NCBI GenBank assembly: GCA_003988855.1
Contig: QYAI01000032.1
Span: 124,001 to 188,000, forward strand
Reading direction: 5' to 3'
Length of the DNA stretch: 64,000 nt
Origin: Arachnopeziza araneosa
Lineage: Eukaryota; Ascomycota; Leotiomycetes; Helotiales; Arachnopezizaceae
Made by a program: the position numbers and the translations under genes. Each line of letters starts with the position of its first letter. Positions within the stretch are counted from its first letter, which is position 1. Shown piece by piece: positions 1-11,488 of this stretch. The notes below the pieces were generated by a model that saw nothing but the letters and a program-made list of their open reading frames with translations, had not been told where the DNA came from and did no database searches.

Positions 1-117
1 CATTCCTTAAGAGATCTCTTCTCTTTTCTCTCCACCTGCTTCGTCCCATCAGTCTGCCATCCACCCAAGTAAATCCCTTTTCAAAAAACACATGTAAGAT
101 CCAACCCAACCCTCTAT

Positions 118-1559
118 CTATCCGTGCATAGCATCCAATCCACCCTGCAAATCCTGCTCCAGTCCTCCAGCGCCTTGGCCATATGCCTCTTGAGGTCTCG
201 GGTCCTCCGCACCCCAGCTCCCACCCCCGCCCTGAGGAATGGGCACCGCAGGGCCTTGACCAGTGCCTTGCTGGCCCGGTTGGATCCGTACATGCTGTCT
301 GAATCGTGCAACTTCGTCTAGGATCATCTTGCGCATCTCGCCGACATCTTCGACAACTTCAAAGTCGAAATTGAAGGTTGTGGGACAGCCGGGTTCATCA
401 GAGGCGTCGTGCCAGATGTGTAGGTAGGGGTGCTCGAGTGCCTGCTCGACAGAGATTCGTGATGAGGGATCGAAGGCTAGCATGTCGTTTAAGAGGTCCA
501 AGGCGTCCGGGTTGGCGTTAGGGAAGAGACTGGGAAAGACGCGCTTTGCCATGTATGGTAGGTTGCGCACGTATTCTTGGGCTCGGGGGGAGCCGATACG
601 GGAGAGCGTTTCCTCGTTCGGAGTCCCGAGGATGTGGAGAATTTGGTTCAGTTGGTCGACATAATCTCTGCCTTTGAAGAATGGACGGCCGCCGAGAAGT
701 TCGGCCAGAATGCAGCCAACTGACCACACATCGACTATTGTCGTTAGCCGCAGTTCTGAATGATATGACGGAGGCACCTACTAGCTTTTGTGTAGCTCTG
801 GAAGCTCAACATGATTTCTGGAGCACGGTACCATCTGGTAGCCACATATTCAGTCATGTATCCCGCATTCTCCTCAGGATCAACAGAGAAGCCTCTAGCT
901 AGACCAAAATCACAAATCTTCAGCTCGCAATCGGCATTGACCAGCAAGTTTCCTGGCTTCAAATCACGGTGAAGGACGTTCGCAGAGTGGATATATTTCA
1001 GACCGCAGAGGATCTGGTAGATGAAAGATTGGAAATGGGCATCGGTGAGTGGTTGACCAGATCGAATGATGGCTGCGAGATCGCACTCCATAAGTTCTTT
1101 TTGTGAATTAGCAAATGGATTACATGATGTGTATGAACCATACCCTCATAGAGATAAGTCTCATTGAAGTTATCTGGTCGAGGAATATCCATATCATAGA
1201 GACATGTTATCTGCGAATATGAGCGTCTGCCTATCTTTGTGCGGGAGACTGGTATACATTACGATGGCCTCTGAAATGCTGAAGCAGCTTTATCTCTCGA
1301 AGAGCACGCTTTGCCAAAATCTTCTTGCTGAAGACATTGGTGACCTTCTTGATCGCAACTCCTTCCTGGGTTTGGGAATTGGTCGCCGCACTATGAGGCG
1401 AATCCGTCAGCTCAGAACCAGCTCTGCAGGTAAGAATGACTCTCACCAGACAATACCGTAAGCACCCTGGCCAAGCTCTTTTGTTACGGTATACCTCTCA
1501 TCAACAATGAAGTCCTGATTGAACACCTTGAACACTTTTCTGCCCTGCAAGTCTGACAT
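118..1559 (-). CDS. slt2: Cell-wall-integrity MAP kinase (Slt2/Mps1/Bmp3 type)
   Basis: Terminal kinase of the Pkc1-Bck1-Mkk cascade that controls cell-wall remodelling. Five exons read on the minus strand: 1447-1559, 1258-1390, 1144-1210, 782-1096 and 118-734. Together they give 1245 nt and 414 residues, the usual family length. The first exon carries the glycine loop (GQGAYGIV). Exon 4 holds HRDLKPGN, DFGLARGF and the activation motif T-E-Y near residues 186-188, followed by VATRWYRAPE. The C-terminal tail is Gln/Gly/Pro-rich, as in fungal orthologues. All four introns have GT-AG ends and restore frame; three are exactly 47 nt and one is 56 nt. The start codon follows from the conserved N-terminus beginning MSDLQGRKVF. 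TEY excludes the Hog1 (TGY) branch, and the sequence matches Slt2 better than Fus3/Kss1 types. Confident. Confidence 0.95.
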
Positions 1560-2469
1560 GGTGTCGGAAGGGCGGAGGGCGCAATTCGTGATATGATGGT
1601 CAAGTCGAGGGGAGGAAGCGAAGATATGCGCACAGCTCTGCTTTCATCGACAGTCCCAGGAGCCCAAGGACGACTGCGCTGAAAGCTCGGTTGGGAGCAA
1701 ATGGATAACACTACTGGATCAGAGTTGAAGTATTCGTGCGTTGCAAGACAAAGAACTTGACCCGGCGGTACGGGCAGGCGACCAAGTCTTTATGCTCGTG
1801 CAAGTAAGAGAGGGCTGACGGCTGAAAGCAGTGCGGCTGGATGCAAGATTACTGTCTATCTTGCTGGCGACTTGGAAAAAGAAGGGAGGTAAGCCCTTGA
1901 TATGTGCCTCTGGCTCAGCTTCGGAGGGGAAGTGGGGTACCAGGATTGCAAATTGGCTCGACAAGCTGCTGAACGCCACAAGGCTGAGTGAGACGCTACC
2001 AAGACCAACAACACCACACGTTCAACGGCGGGAACCAAGGCACAGAGCGTGAAGGAGAACGCCACAAGATCCTCACGAACCTGGTTCTGCTTTATATCCT
2101 CCCTGGAACGGCGCTTCATGCGAATTTGCCTCCGTCTCATTGGCCTTGAACTCGGTGGCGGAGCTCTTGGTTATCCTATTCTTGTCTCCAGCCTCCGGCG
2201 CGTACTGGAGCCGCCCGTTTGGCCCCCATATTCCGCCTCTGCCGTTTCATCATCTTTACCAACTCTGTTGGATTCAGAACCATTGGTCAATTAATCATGT
2301 CAAGAGCTGTTGGTTTTGCAAATTCCATTGCTGCCGATAACACTGCTTCTAGGCGAACCCCTTTTCTGTGCAAAACCAACATTTCCAGAGAGTGCTTCAC
2401 GGGATATGCAGGTACCTTCCCAGCATGACCAATACCATGTTGACTCAACCCTCTTTCAAGAGTGCACAG
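1560..2469. other. Intergenic, 5' region of the MAPK gene
   Basis: About 0.9 kb upstream of the MAPK start. Open frames here are short, on both strands, and show no recognisable protein character. I see no RNA gene or repeat. It probably contains the MAPK promoter and 5' UTR. Confidence 0.5.
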
Positions 2470-3149
2470 CTATCTCTTCGTAGAGAGATCATTCCAAAAC
2501 TTCAAGCTTCCCGTCTCAATATTCTTATTAGTTTTGCCTTTCGATACGGTTTCCAGACCTGAGGATCGATTACTTGCACCAAGCGAAGATAAGCCATCTA
2601 AGGAGTGCTGCATTGGCCCATGACAGACAGAGACCAAAGTGAAAACTTCAGTGCTCTCTTCCAATGAGGTAGTAGAAGTTGGTGAACCAAAAGCTCCAAT
2701 GGAATCTGTTGGGTTTGGCACACTCTCCCCACATGGCCACATCTTCTTCTCTGGCACACTTCCAGCCCTCCAATTCCCCTCTCGTCGCCACTTTATCTGG
2801 GCCTCTATCTCCTCGTTTTCCACAAGAGCGTGCCCTTTTCTCCCAAGCCTAGACTTTGTGACATCTCGCCCACAGCCTCCCCATCCCACGATTTTGCCAT
2901 AGTCCATTGCTTGCTCGCTTTGCCCTCTTCAGACGTGAATTTCTGCTCTAGCCACTCTGGCAACTGCCCTTTCCCCAACCGTTCTTTCTCAATAAGGCGA
3001 GCTGTGATACTTGGAAGAATTTCAAAGAAGATATCGGAGATGAGAAGATAGCAGACAGAGGGTTGGAAACGTAAACAAAAGATGCAGGTAAGTAGAAGAA
3101 GATCCCGCTTGTAAGCTAAAGGCCCACGATAGAGTTTCCGTTCTGCCAT
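2470..3149 (-). CDS. Possible hypothetical gene, structure unresolved
   Basis: Two overlapping minus-strand frames could be exons of one small gene. One (2805-3149) starts with an ATG and has a short hydrophobic stretch followed by charged sequence (LPEWLEQKF). The other (2470-2907) is Ser/Thr-rich and hydrophilic. I could not find a convincing GT-AG intron joining them, and I recognise no family. It may be a lineage-specific gene, two UTR segments, or chance open frames. It sits downstream of the tRNA synthetase and upstream of the MAPK, all on the same strand. Confidence 0.2.
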
Positions 3150-3308
3150 ACTGAGAACAGTATGAATAGAAATGAATGGAGCTTTTACAAACCTAGTTTT
3201 TGCCGTTCAAGTAATCAAGGAACAATCGTGAATCATCCTCACCCATCCGTGATTCATATTCAGTGAATTTGGTCTACAATGCATTTGAGAATATCCCGGC
3301 ATCCAACG

Positions 3309-4838
3309 CTATGAAGCAGAGGCAGCTGCTTCTGCTTTAGCTTTAGCAGCAGCAGCTTTCTTCTCTTCGATTGCTTTCTGCTTTGCCAACTTCTTTAGCT
3401 GATTTTGCGTTAATTGACCAGTCCCTTCAACTTCTGCCGGAGCTGCAGCCTCGCCACCATCTTTCGGTAGTACAACAGCATTTGGATTTCCCTTCCACTT
3501 GAGCGGCTTCAACGCAAAGAAATCCTTCACTTTCTCATCCGTAACATTTGCCCTTCGCTCTTGAAAGGCCTTGACATAAGTCTGCAGCTCAGCGATACAC
3601 TTAGCTTTCAACTCTCCTGTCAACAACTCTCCCTTCGTATAGGCGACTCTGATTTGCTCTAATTCCTCATCGTCTTCCAGGAAGAAAGTGAGGTATTGGA
3701 AGCTAACATCTTTTTCTGCATCACCGCCCTTCTCTCGTTGTTCTTCCGCGCTCACTTGACCGCCAGAAAAGGCGTAACGATTTATCTTGTTTTTGATTGC
3801 ATTAGGTTGATCCTTCATGAAGATGGCCGAACTATCAACTGAAGCACTCATTTTAGATCCCGGCCCTTGGAGGGCGTCCAGGAAGCGAGCATGAATCAAT
3901 GCCGGTTTGGCAAAATGAAGACGAGCTGCTACATCGCGAGTCATACGGAAGTAAGGGTCTTGATCAATGGCGCAGGGGATCAGAGTTGGAATGCGGTTTG
4001 TTTTCGCTTCGTCAGTTCCGAAGATGTGTGGGAATGAGCTGGCAAAACTTGAGGCACCTTGGATAGCACCGAAATGAATTTTACCAATACAAGAACTGTC
4101 ATTAAATCCAAAGACTGCGCGCGCAACATTGAGCGTGACGTGTTTTGATATACGAGTGACATTGCGATAGAAAGCACCACCCATATAGTCGTAGTCGGAG
4201 AATATGAAAGTCTTCTTGGGGTCGAAGCCTACAGCGATGATATCCTTAGCATTGGCATCGGTATAAGACTGAACTTCTTCAATGGTACGTTTTTCGGAGA
4301 AGATATATTTCTCATCATCTGTAAGCATAATGATCAATGGGACATCAAAGACGTCTTGTAACCATCTGTGAGTCATTAGTATAAATAGCACTAATAACAA
4401 GACACAATGGCTAAGCAGGAATATAGAACTTTGAAGATTTTAGAGTTCCTAAGACATGTAAACTCACTTTGTAAATTCGAAAGGAACGGTATGGCCAATG
4501 TGCATGCTGTCGCTCGAAGGTCCTCTCCCAGTGTACAGGTAGAAGGGCTCCCCTTTCTCATGACGATCCAGAATAAGATTCAGATCCCGATGACTGAACA
4601 CTATTCCCCTCCGCATGAATCGATGTGGCTTGTGTCCCGTAACCTTCTCAAACCTCGTTAAATCTTCTTTCAGGATTTTCTTGGTCCCAAACTCCTCGAT
4701 GAGAGACAAGTAGTTGATAGCTTTAGCAACACCATCTGCGCCAATTTCTCCAACAACATTGTAAGGATCAACAGTCTGCTTGGAAGCTGGTGCATCTGCT
4801 GCCAATGCAGCGGTGACAGAGGGTTCTGGGTCGGCCAT
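3309..4838 (-). CDS. wrs1: Cytosolic tryptophanyl-tRNA synthetase
   Basis: Class Ic aminoacyl-tRNA synthetase that charges tRNA-Trp with tryptophan. Two exons (4468-4838 and 3309-4365) are joined across a 102-nt intron with GTGAGT donor and CACAG acceptor, giving 475 residues. The HIGH signature is visible as MHIGHT near residue 114. The KMSKS loop is present as KMSAS near residue 294, the form found in eukaryotic cytosolic TrpRS. The C-terminus adds a Lys/Ala-rich helical extension (about the last 40 residues) that is common in fungal cytosolic forms. No mitochondrial targeting sequence is evident, so this should be the cytosolic enzyme and a separate mitochondrial gene is expected elsewhere. 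It is divergent from the PRELI-domain gene, with about 400 bp between starts. Confidence 0.95.
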
Positions 4839-5245
4839 TGTGTAATTTTGTTGTTACTTGGACGGACTGAGTCAACGGCTGTCTTGGTGGGGAAGTTTCG
4901 GCATAATGACTGAAACGGGTTGGGCGGTGAATAGGCTATTTCAGTCAGGTGGTAAAAATCAAGCAACAACGATGGTATCAGTTGTGAAGAATTATACAGC
5001 CGGTAACGGAGTTGGGAATGTTTTTAATCCAAGCAAACCATAGAAAGTCTCAAAATATCTCAAAGTTGTTGTCTCGTGCACATCCAAAAACGGACTTTAC
5101 CCCAGATTTGGCTTCGGCGTTGACAGGGATCATCAAAAACATCGCCTCCTCACCATCATCCTGCCACATTAAAGCTCTCTCACGCCACCTTTCTCCCTCC
5201 TACACCAAATCCGCAAATGTACTTCCAACATTGTCAACTGTGATA

Positions 5246-5977
5246 ATGGTTAAATTCTATGAATCTGCCTTCAATTATGACTACTCTTTTCCAGCTGTGA
5301 CTCTCGCATACTTCCTCCGGTATCCCAACCCCTACAGCACACATGTGCTTTCCACAGATGTTATCTCACGAGAAATCGACTCCGTAGGGCGCTTGCGGAC
5401 TATACGGATTCATCGCAAGAGCTCACGACTACCAAGCGCAGTGTTGAAGCTTTTACCACAGAGCGTGCTAGGCAATATTAGCAGCGGACGCAGTGAGAGC
5501 TACATCCTAGAGACAAGCACAATCGATGTTAAAGAAGGATGGATGCGAACCGAGAGCAAGAATCTCGATTGGACGGGCATATTAAGTGTAGTAGAGAAAC
5601 AAGAGTATAAGAGGCAGGTGCTGCTGGACGACGGAGAGGACTTCAGTGTTGGTGCAGGCACAACAGGAGTTGTCACTTCCGTTATGTTTCGCAGCCGGCT
5701 GGGAGATAGGCTGAGAGCGAGAGCGAACAGAAAAGGCGAGACGGCCACCGTTGAAGCGGATGAAGAACCTAAAAAGAGTTTTTTGGCTTCCTGGAGTACG
5801 AGCGGCATCCAACGGAGTATTGAGGCGATTGCGAGTCGGAAAACGGAAAGCCAATTAGGCAAGAGTAAAGAGGGTATGATGGTAGTGTTGGAAAGGCTAC
5901 GGAGAGGAGGTTTGGTGGCAGTGCTGGATGGAATGAGGAGAGATAAGGAATCCGTCTTTGCAAGAGAGGTTCAATAA
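5246..5977 (+). CDS. ups1: PRELI/MSF1-domain lipid-transfer protein, Ups1-like
   Basis: Intronless, 243 residues. The PRELI/MSF1 domain fills about residues 1-180. The conserved RYPNPYSTHVLS block near residue 28 and the following TDVISREID and LRTIRIHRKS stretches match Ups1 more closely than Ups2/Ups3. Family members work in the mitochondrial intermembrane space with Mdm35; Ups1 carries phosphatidic acid to the inner membrane for cardiolipin synthesis. The frame stays open upstream to about 5012, but the conserved N-terminus MVKFYES fixes the start at 5246. The C-terminal 60 residues are basic and longer than in yeast Ups1. No cleavable presequence is visible, as expected for Mdm35-dependent import. 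Confidence 0.85.
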   Translation: MVKFYESAFNYDYSFPAVTLAYFLRYPNPYSTHVLSTDVISREIDSVGRLRTIRIHRKSSRLPSAVLKLLPQSVLGNISSGRSESYILETSTIDVKEGWMRTESKNLDWTGILSVVEKQEYKRQVLLDDGEDFSVGAGTTGVVTSVMFRSRLGDRLRARANRKGETATVEADEEPKKSFLASWSTSGIQRSIEAIASRKTESQLGKSKEGMMVVLERLRRGGLVAVLDGMRRDKESVFAREVQ

Positions 5978-7061
5978 TTCATGAATGGGTGTACCAAAAC
6001 CGAAAGAAAAAACATGTGGTGTATGTAAATGGCAGGTCGAAACCTGTCAAAAAGTCTCTCGGCACCGCGGCTTTTGTACAATACAATTCTGGAGCAAGGA
6101 GTCTGGGTTAAACATTTGGAGCTTTACTGTATATGCCACTCTCCGTTACGAATGTACATATAATTTTCAGCGAGGTGGATTTTTGTGACATCAAATATCG
6201 AGCTCCATCATAATTGTGAAATATGGTCAATTTTGAACCTCGTTCAGATACATACCAGAGTTCCGATATTTTTTGGAGCAGAATTCCTCGAGTTCTAATT
6301 AAATAGCTATGTGTTCACCGACTAACTTCAGCTAAGCTTAACAAGAACTCATAAACTCCTTAAAGCTTCCAGTTGCGCAAGATTAGTCGTTCTAACAGAT
6401 TGACAGTCGTGTCGTTCACCACTCTCCTAAATACATCCAATCACAAGTCCGGACCAACTTCGCCAACCTTGTGTGCAAGTTTTCAACCTTTCTCATCTCA
6501 TTCTTGTCCAAAATCAAAAATACGATTTGTAACTACATCTTCGCATCGGGTTGAGGATTGCTAGCTACCGCTTGCAGGGAAATATCAGCTCTCTCTAACA
6601 GGATCAGGGCTCGAAGAGAGGTAAGATAGAAGTCAGACAGCGTGATTGACTTGCTCTCGTGTTCTCTCTACAGTTTCCTTTCAATTGATCTTTTACTACG
6701 TACAGCATGTTTATTATCTGGATACTATGAGTTCATTTCTTCCTTTGCGTGAGAGTTATGCTCAAACTTGCTTGCGCAAATCTCTTTGAGGCTAGCCGCT
6801 AGAAACTTTAAGCACAGCTGTGGAAAAGTTTTCTCCCTGTACATATTGCAGCCGTTGAAATTTAAGGCTTGCTTACTTGGAAAGCTAGACTTCTAAGAGA
6901 TTGGTGCTTTTTATGTCTCAATCATCCACTGAGAATTTACGACTCACTCGCTCATATCTGTAAGCACAGATTTGCCATATATCTCTACATTCAGCCCAGA
7001 ATCTCAATGCTCCATTCATATCAAAACCTCCAAGCTCACTAATGCTCAGCAGATAGACACA
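5978..7061. other. Intergenic, no gene seen
   Basis: About 1.1 kb between the PRELI gene and the lyase gene, both on the plus strand. Only short open frames occur and none has protein-like character. No repeats or RNA genes recognised. It should hold the PRELI 3' UTR and the promoter of the next gene. Confidence 0.5.
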
Positions 7062-7931
7062 ATGGCTTCGCCTCCTCCTTCTTTCCAGCTCTTCACCTCC
7101 CTTCGGTATGACCCCCTTCTCACACCCCTCGCCCGCAATACCGACATGTGGGAGGATAGCCAAGATATCAAATTCTTTAGTCCTTTCTACATGGCTTTTT
7201 ATCACCGTGACCGCATGCTCCAAGCTGCCGAATACTTCGGCTGGACCACTGCTACCAACACTATCCGTGGCTATAATGGATTCTCTCACATCCTCAAAAA
7301 GCTGCAGGAGGCCATTGATTTCAACTCCAACCCCTCTTCTCTAAGAGTGCGCATACTATTGGATCACGATGGGACTCTCACTATTGAGAAATCCCCTACG
7401 CCTGAAGTTTCGACATGGAACCTCTTTCCCGAACGCCTTCCACCCCCTAGATCAACCGAGCCGCCCAAAGTAAGTCTTTTAACAGGCGGGGCTTTAACAC
7501 TCGGAGATAATGACTCGGTACATGGTGATCCGCCCCGAGCAGAGCCATATGTTATCATTCCCGATACAGTAAGAACTACTCCAACCCCGTATACAAGCTA
7601 CAAGACAACAAGTCGAGACATGTACAACTCGGCTAGGGAGCGGGTAGGAATCAAAGACCTGACCGAGAGGAAAGAGGTATTGATCATCTCCACAAAAGAA
7701 GGAGAAATCATGGAGGGCAGTCTGACAACTGTGTATTTCTGGCGGAATGGGAAATGGACTACACCACCCCCAACGAGTGGCGGCCAAATTGGGACTTCAA
7801 GAAGATGGGCGTTGAATACTGGACTATGTGTTGAAGGTGTTATAAAGGCTGATGAGCTGGTTGATGGTGAGGAGTGCTGGGTTAGTAGTGGAGTGAGAGG
7901 TTTCCAAGCAGGGAAGATAAAATTGAGTTGA
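7062..7931 (+). CDS. abz2: 4-amino-4-deoxychorismate lyase (ABZ2/PabC type)
   Basis: Intronless, 289 residues, fold-type IV PLP enzyme. The family converts 4-amino-4-deoxychorismate to p-aminobenzoate and pyruvate in the folate pathway. The likely PLP lysine lies in SYKTTSRDMY, near residue 181, equivalent to the KTT motif of fungal homologues. A second block (STKEGEIMEGSLTTVYFWR) is the characteristic E-GS-TN-like strand, although the family Asn is replaced by Thr here. The C-terminal SRRWALN and GVIKADEL blocks also fit. The frame is open about 90 nt further upstream, but MASPPPSFQL at 7062 is preceded by a good CACA context and fits fungal N-termini. Branched-chain or D-amino-acid aminotransferases share the fold; the fungal N-terminal layout favours ABZ2. 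Confidence 0.82.
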   Translation: MASPPPSFQLFTSLRYDPLLTPLARNTDMWEDSQDIKFFSPFYMAFYHRDRMLQAAEYFGWTTATNTIRGYNGFSHILKKLQEAIDFNSNPSSLRVRILLDHDGTLTIEKSPTPEVSTWNLFPERLPPPRSTEPPKVSLLTGGALTLGDNDSVHGDPPRAEPYVIIPDTVRTTPTPYTSYKTTSRDMYNSARERVGIKDLTERKEVLIISTKEGEIMEGSLTTVYFWRNGKWTTPPPTSGGQIGTSRRWALNTGLCVEGVIKADELVDGEECWVSSGVRGFQAGKIKLS

Positions 7932-8461
7932 TGTTACAGTTCATTTTCAACTGTTGTCGCCCACAGAAGTCAATCTATCACAATTACAATTTCATATCAG
8001 ACTTAGAACCACATCAGAGCGCTCAGCACTACTATTGACTTACCCAATTCTTGAGAGCACGAGAGGAATCTCGCTTCGGTGCAAATATACGAAACCCCAA
8101 AAAGACAGTGAAATGCGCTCGGAATTGATTGAAAATAGATAGAAACAATGAAAGATGTTACTCGAGATGATTTAGAAAAGAAAAGACTTTCCTATTTGCT
8201 ACGATACCAACGTTATTCTTGCTTCATGAAGCCAACCAATCAGCAACCACACAATGCTGACCCCATCCCACATTTTAAGCCGAGGTCCACGTCCAAGCAA
8301 GCAAGATCCGTGGATGGGCTCACTCAGTAATCACCTTTCCAATCTCACGCTACATTCTCTTCCTCCAATTTCTCTCAATCGCAGCCCGCACAAACCAGTA
8401 GATACCACATATCACCAACCAGGAATCCTCGAGAGAACAAGCACACCCTACCCAGCTCCCG
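7932..8461. other. Intergenic, nothing recognised
   Basis: About 530 bp between two plus-strand genes. It contains only short, low-quality open frames. A pyrimidine-rich stretch from about 8330 to 8390 precedes the cytochrome b5 start and may be its core promoter or leader. Confidence 0.45.
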
Positions 8462-8816
8462 ATGTCGAAGACCTTTACAACTCAGGAGGTAGCGGTTCAC
8501 AAAACTCCAGAGGAGGGGCTGTATATCATTATCGATGATGGGGTTTACGATGTTACTGGTTCGTCCTTGCTCCCACGCTTTCCCCCCCCCTTCCATTTCT
8601 CCACATGCTCTCACCTCCCCATATGATGAGCGAATGGGTCTTGACGGACGATGTGTAGGATTCGTAGACGAACACCCCGGCGGCGCCAAGATCCTGAAGC
8701 GCGTGGCGGGCAAGGATGCGAGCAAGCAGTTTTGGAAATATCATAACGAGGGCGTCTTGAAGAAGTATTCCGAGAGGCTGAAGATTGGCAGTGTTGGGGA
8801 GAAGGCGAAGATGTAG
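8462..8816 (+). CDS. Minimal cytochrome b5-like heme-binding protein
   Basis: Two exons, 8462-8558 and 8659-8816, joined across a 100-nt intron give 84 residues. That is essentially a bare cytochrome b5 domain. The first heme ligand sits in the HPGG motif (H38) and the second in KYHNEG (H61), at the family spacing. There is no C-terminal membrane anchor and no fused oxidoreductase domain, so it is probably soluble. The intron splits the codon just before FVDEHPGG and contains a run of C residues. Possible roles are as electron donor to a desaturase, hydroxylase or P450, but no neighbour indicates a partner. Confidence 0.85.
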
Positions 8817-9105
8817 AGAGGGCAGGGTTGTAGCGGATTGCAGAGGCAGACGGTGGTCAGAAGTAAATGATAGAGGGAAGGTGGAAACGCGGAAATTGGA
8901 GAGAATGGTGAAATATGGAGGTAGAGGTCGGATGATTGCATCACTTGTAATTTGGAGTTCAACGGAAGATTGTAGATGGTAAGATATACACGAATAAACC
9001 TAAGATGCTTATACCGTTAAAGCGATGGACTGTATTGTGTACGTCAATAAAAGCTATTTGTCTCTTAGGAAAAAGAGTAAGAGGAATTGAAAGACCGAAG
9101 GGTAT

Positions 9106-10064
9106 CTACAACAGCATGCCACCACCCATCAATAAACCACCACCCATTCCCATCATGGGCAGACCAAATCCGCCACCGTATCCATAACCATAAGGTCTAG
9201 CATAAGGCATTGGTGGACGAATATACTTCGCATTCGGTCGCCCATAAATCTTCGCTCCGTAGGGATCAATACCTATAAGTAGATGATTAAATGAGTTCTT
9301 GATTAGAGCTGAGATCCTAGGGATATGTTTCTGAGTAAACTTGCTCCTAGACCAAGTCTACTCTCTGCTTTGGCGGTAGGGAAAACAAACGAGAGAATAT
9401 GGCAACAACACTCACCATAAGCACCATCATCATAGCCTCCATAAATACGCCCATCATGATGCGGTGGCTCAATATAAACCTCTCTTCCATCTCGATCTTT
9501 GCCCAGAAACTGCGGCTCACCCGTTGCAGCGGCTTTCGACATTTGAGATCGAAGATGTTGATGTCGTTTATACAATCTCTCCTCATCCTCGTCTCTTCGT
9601 TTTCTCGCAGCTTCGCGCTCCTCATGCGTTGAGTGTGTGAGTTTATCCTTCATCTTTCTACCAAGCTTGTGTACTCCACCGATTTGGTCATCAGTCGACG
9701 GGCCGCTATGGGTGACATGGTCAAACTCATCTTCCTCGTCGTAGGGTTGAGGAATTTGATTCTTGATATCTTGACGTTGGGAAGAAGTGAGGGTTGAGAG
9801 ATATTCTTCGTCATCATAAGGATGGTGCCAGATTGAGCGAGGAGGGTTGGTAGAAGTATCAACGAAGAATTGATGGTCTGTCTTGGAGTCAAATTGTCTT
9901 TCCCAGTGTGCCGGTAATGGTCGTGACTCGTCTTCCATAGACCGACGGTCTGCTGTCGGGATTATACTAGTAGTTCTCTGAACTTGGCGACGTGACGGTG
10001 ATTGATTTGAGGTTTTTGAAGGAGTCACCTCAGAATATGCAGGTGGTGGTTCTGAAGACTCCAT
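9106..10064 (-). CDS. WW-domain protein with Gly/Tyr-rich C-terminus
   Basis: Exons 9416-10064 and 9106-9272 with a 143-nt intron give 271 residues. A single WW domain lies at about residues 48-83. It has the first Trp in PAHWERQF and the second position filled by W in RSIWHHP, so the protein should bind Pro-rich ligands. Its own N-terminus contains PPPAY, a PPxY motif that such domains recognise. The middle is highly charged (KRRDEDEERLYKRH) and possibly helical. The second exon encodes a Tyr/Pro then Gly/Met-rich low-complexity tail, characteristic of phase-separating or membrane-surface proteins. I do not know its function. Similar WW proteins of filamentous fungi are uncharacterised. Confidence 0.82.
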
Positions 10065-10262
10065 GATTGTTGTTCTTGCTCTTCTGTGTGGTAAAAATGA
10101 TTGAAGGTTGAAGTGTTGAATTTGAAGGTGTTGATTCTCGTGGTAACTCTCTGATCTCTTTCATTCCTTCTTCGCATCCGTGATCGAATCATAAGAATCG
10201 CCTTCGAGACTCACGCACAAAATGTGCATGACGTCACCAAGAAATGTAATCATCTCCGGTTT

Positions 10263-10469
10263 TCAGCCATTCGCACCTGCGGTGGCCTGGGCACCGAGGG
10301 CCATGAGAACAGTTGTATGCAGAGGTGTGAGCTTTGAGAGATCGTCTAGATTTGCAATTTCTAGGTCCTTGGCGTCGAGTATTTGCTGTGGATTAGATAC
10401 CGTTGGATGAGAGGTAGCGAGGCTTGATAGGAGGAAGAGTCCTTGCAAGAAGATCTTACAGTAATGCAT
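10263..10469 (-). CDS. Possible small secreted protein
   Basis: A 68-residue frame starting MHYCKIFLQGLFLLSSLATS, which looks like a signal peptide cut after about residue 20. The mature part is about 48 residues, acidic, and has no Cys residues beyond the leader. The lack of disulfides argues against a classic effector. The frame continues upstream without a stop, but the upstream part is not signal-like. No family recognised. It could be a chance frame. Confidence 0.35.
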   Translation of the reverse strand: MHYCKIFLQGLFLLSSLATSHPTVSNPQQILDAKDLEIANLDDLSKLTPLHTTVLMALGAQATAGANG

Positions 10470-11488
10470 TGTGCTTGCTTGAAAAGTATTTCGAAAAGCA
10501 AACCGAATTTGCGCCGCGAAGACGTTAAGATATGAGGAATTTAGGAAGTGATTTCGATAGGAGACGAAGGGAAACACTCTCATTGGTGACTAAACTTTGA
10601 GCTGCTAAACAGAAGCTAGCAAGACAAAGCGAGCCCTAAGTAGATGCTAAATTGCAGTAGACTATTAATGGTGTCATTCTCACCATTTCGATGTCTTTCG
10701 GACCCCATACTCAGAGGATAAGAAGCTTTTCCCGATCGAATCTTAGACTATCTGCTTTTTAGATTATTACTCTTATAAAGCAACCTATATTTTAAGCTTT
10801 TTTATGAAAAGAGGATAAAAAGCTGCGTTATACGTATATAAGGTGTGATTTGATGACACTGAGTGGAAGAAATTTCTTCGAGACAATATATGTCACGTGA
10901 CTAATCAAAAGATACTTCCAAACTGTGACGCGTACGCCATCTTGAACCGTATATTTCTCCGCCGTTATTCTTACCGTCGTTCACATTTCCTAGGAGGTTC
11001 TCATCTTGACAGGAGCAAACATTGGAGCTGCACAAAAAAGATCATTAGCCTAAGACTAGGTACTCGGAGTATGACTAAAAGCTCAAGGTATGCTTTGGCT
11101 TAAAATTTCTTGTACCCAAGTGGTCGCGGGATTTGGAGAGCCGGTAATGAGAAAAAAGGGACTAAACCAGCGCACCGGATAGTAGATATGAGGAGATAGT
11201 GAAAGGCAGAATTGAGTGATGTTTGAGTTGAGATGCCGGGCCGAATGGCACGCAAGCAGTCATAAATCATGATTCCGGCTATGTAGCCTCCCACCAAAGA
11301 ACCCAGCGGTTTGACAAGCCAATATGTACAAAAGAAATTTAAATTTCATATGCCGCTAGCAAAATGATCTGAAGGCTGCTCTAGCCACTCAAAATCCTCC
11401 AACTCCCATGCTCAAGTTTTCCGCTTTCATGTCCAAATGTTCTCGTGAAAACGCCATTAAATGTAGGTACTGTTGTTCCATCAGCCCT
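10470..11488. other. Intergenic, partly AT-rich
   Basis: About 1 kb. The part from roughly 10740 to 10850 is AT-rich. A minus-strand frame at 11100-11297 is weakly reminiscent of a membrane segment, but it has no homology I can name and no gene structure around it. Nothing else seen. Confidence 0.45.

Noticed and set aside
2805..3149. Pmp3-like small membrane protein (SDIFFEILPS)
   Set aside because: The rest lacks the two hydrophobic helices and the conserved Pro pair of that family.
11100..11297. Possible remnant of a membrane-bound hydroxylase (GGYIAGIMIYDC)
   Set aside because: Only a short resemblance; the His box expected afterwards is missing and the frame is short.
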